A stretch of 64,000 bases of DNA from Sphingobacteriales bacterium 44-15 (GTDB lineage: Bacteria; Bacteroidota; Bacteroidia; Chitinophagales; Chitinophagaceae), in the NCBI GenBank assembly GCA_001899685.1, contig MKWG01000037.1:245777-309776 (forward strand). The letters run 5' to 3'. Positions 63,662 to 64,000 of the stretch are shown piece by piece. A model generated the notes under the pieces. That model was not told the DNA's origin. It worked only from the letters and a program-made list of their open reading frames with translations, and did not search any database. The translations under genes were made by a program, and so were the position numbers. Positions within the stretch are counted from its first letter, which is position 1, and the number at the start of each line of letters is the position of its first letter.

Positions 63662-63825
63662 GGGGCATTTCAATTTTTCGCAGGTGGGTAGTGACCTTCC
63701 TAACGATCAGGCAGGCACCGCCTGTAGAACCCGCTACGGGTCGGTGCCCGCCCGACTGAACATCGTTCGGGCGGGTCTCACCGGGCGAAAAGTTGTGCAA
63801 GAAGCGAAAAATTGAAATGCGCCCC
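63662..63825. mobile_element. Candidate 164-bp element with ~20-bp terminal inverted repeats
   Basis: Left end GGGGCATTTCAATTTTTCGC (63662-63681). The right end (63804-63825) is its reverse complement with two extra bases. The interior is GC-rich with nested hairpins such as CCCGCCCGA/TCGGGCGGG. It has no coding capacity. A similar half-end is at 47121-47142. Confidence 0.5.
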
Positions 63826-64000
63826 AAACTTCCCGGGCAGGCGCATCTGCAAAACAAATGATATACCCATAAGGCTTCGGAATGGATTATTTGTAACCCT
63901 GAATTATCGAAGGTCACAAAATCATCAGCCCTTTGTACGTCATTTCAACTGAGCTAACACGACTTCTATAGTTAAACGACTCTTACGCGAAGGAGAAATC

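Larger units (their letters stand above)
63440..64000. other. Gap of at least 561 bp at the window edge, rich in repeats
   Basis: Without a credible gene. It has a repeat-like region at 63515-63600 (GTTGCGTCGCACCC and GGGGTGCAACC), a hairpin at 63624-63644, the TIR-bounded element 63662-63825, and the incomplete 63931-64000 element ending GCGAAGGAGAAATC. A 95-codon minus-strand frame over 63630-63917 is an artefact of the repeat. Confidence 0.6.

Noticed and set aside
63630-63917. 95-codon minus-strand frame at the right edge
   Set aside because: It lies across the TIR-bounded element and its hairpins, with no protein-like pattern.

Overview
The window looks like a chromosomal segment from a Bacteroidota bacterium, most likely family Chitinophagaceae. 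The evidence is type IX secretion genes (a PorU2/PorV2-like pair), an N-terminally extended YidC next to pyrG, LytS/LytTR two-component genes, promoters of the -33 TTG / -7 TAnnTTTG type, almost no Shine-Dalgarno sites, and the order rpsU-xerC-hpf-tRNAs-tuf-tRNA-Trp-secE-nusG. Family assignments come from motifs read by eye; no database was searched.

Layout. 1-5.1 kb: the 3' part of xylulokinase, a CarboxypepD_reg-like secreted protein, a GH13 glycosidase and a beta-CASP metallo-hydrolase. 5.1-7.7 kb: a possible MITE-like element and three envelope proteins (NlpE-like lipoprotein, beta-barrel, GLPGLI-like). 7.8-17.5 kb: core information genes (yidC, pyrG, nusG, secE, tRNA-Trp, tuf, four tRNAs with two decayed tRNA-Thr copies, hpf, xerC/D, rpsU) and riboflavin synthase. 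17.5-25.1 kb: a surface-glycan island with three polytopic GT-C-like proteins (two are paralogues), an acyltransferase, a DPM1-like GT2 and a methyltransferase. 25.2-31.3 kb: a very large C25 peptidase and its PorV-like partner. 31.5-36.8 kb: tyrS, then a TlpA-like thioredoxin protein with a LytS kinase and LytTR regulator. 37-47 kb: tRNA-Gln and mixed housekeeping genes (GNAT, methyltransferase, map, dcd, PPTase, a DUF5009-type membrane protein, SH3 and BON proteins, RNase Z, def). 47.6-52.4 kb: an unusual three-domain AraC regulator in front of a sulfur/redox gene set (Tat DsrE-like protein, TsdA-like diheme cytochrome, exported DsrE protein, flavin oxidoreductase). 52.7-63.4 kb: galM, sulfatase, ABC ATPase, TolC, M16 peptidase, TauE/SafE permease and an esterase-SMP-30 fusion.

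The non-coding DNA is notable. Twelve gaps carry related low-complexity repeats made of words such as GTGAAACGTGAGACG, GATAAACG or GTGGTAAGTGATAAG. All lie just 3' of a stop codon and many form hairpins. Two copies flank galM as a perfect 34-bp inverted repeat. Other finds are a perfect 42-bp palindrome between convergent genes, two candidate non-autonomous elements with terminal inverted repeats, a three-unit tandem array containing tRNA-Thr remnants, and an unusually strong ribosome binding site on rpsU. No CRISPR array, prophage or intact insertion sequence is visible.
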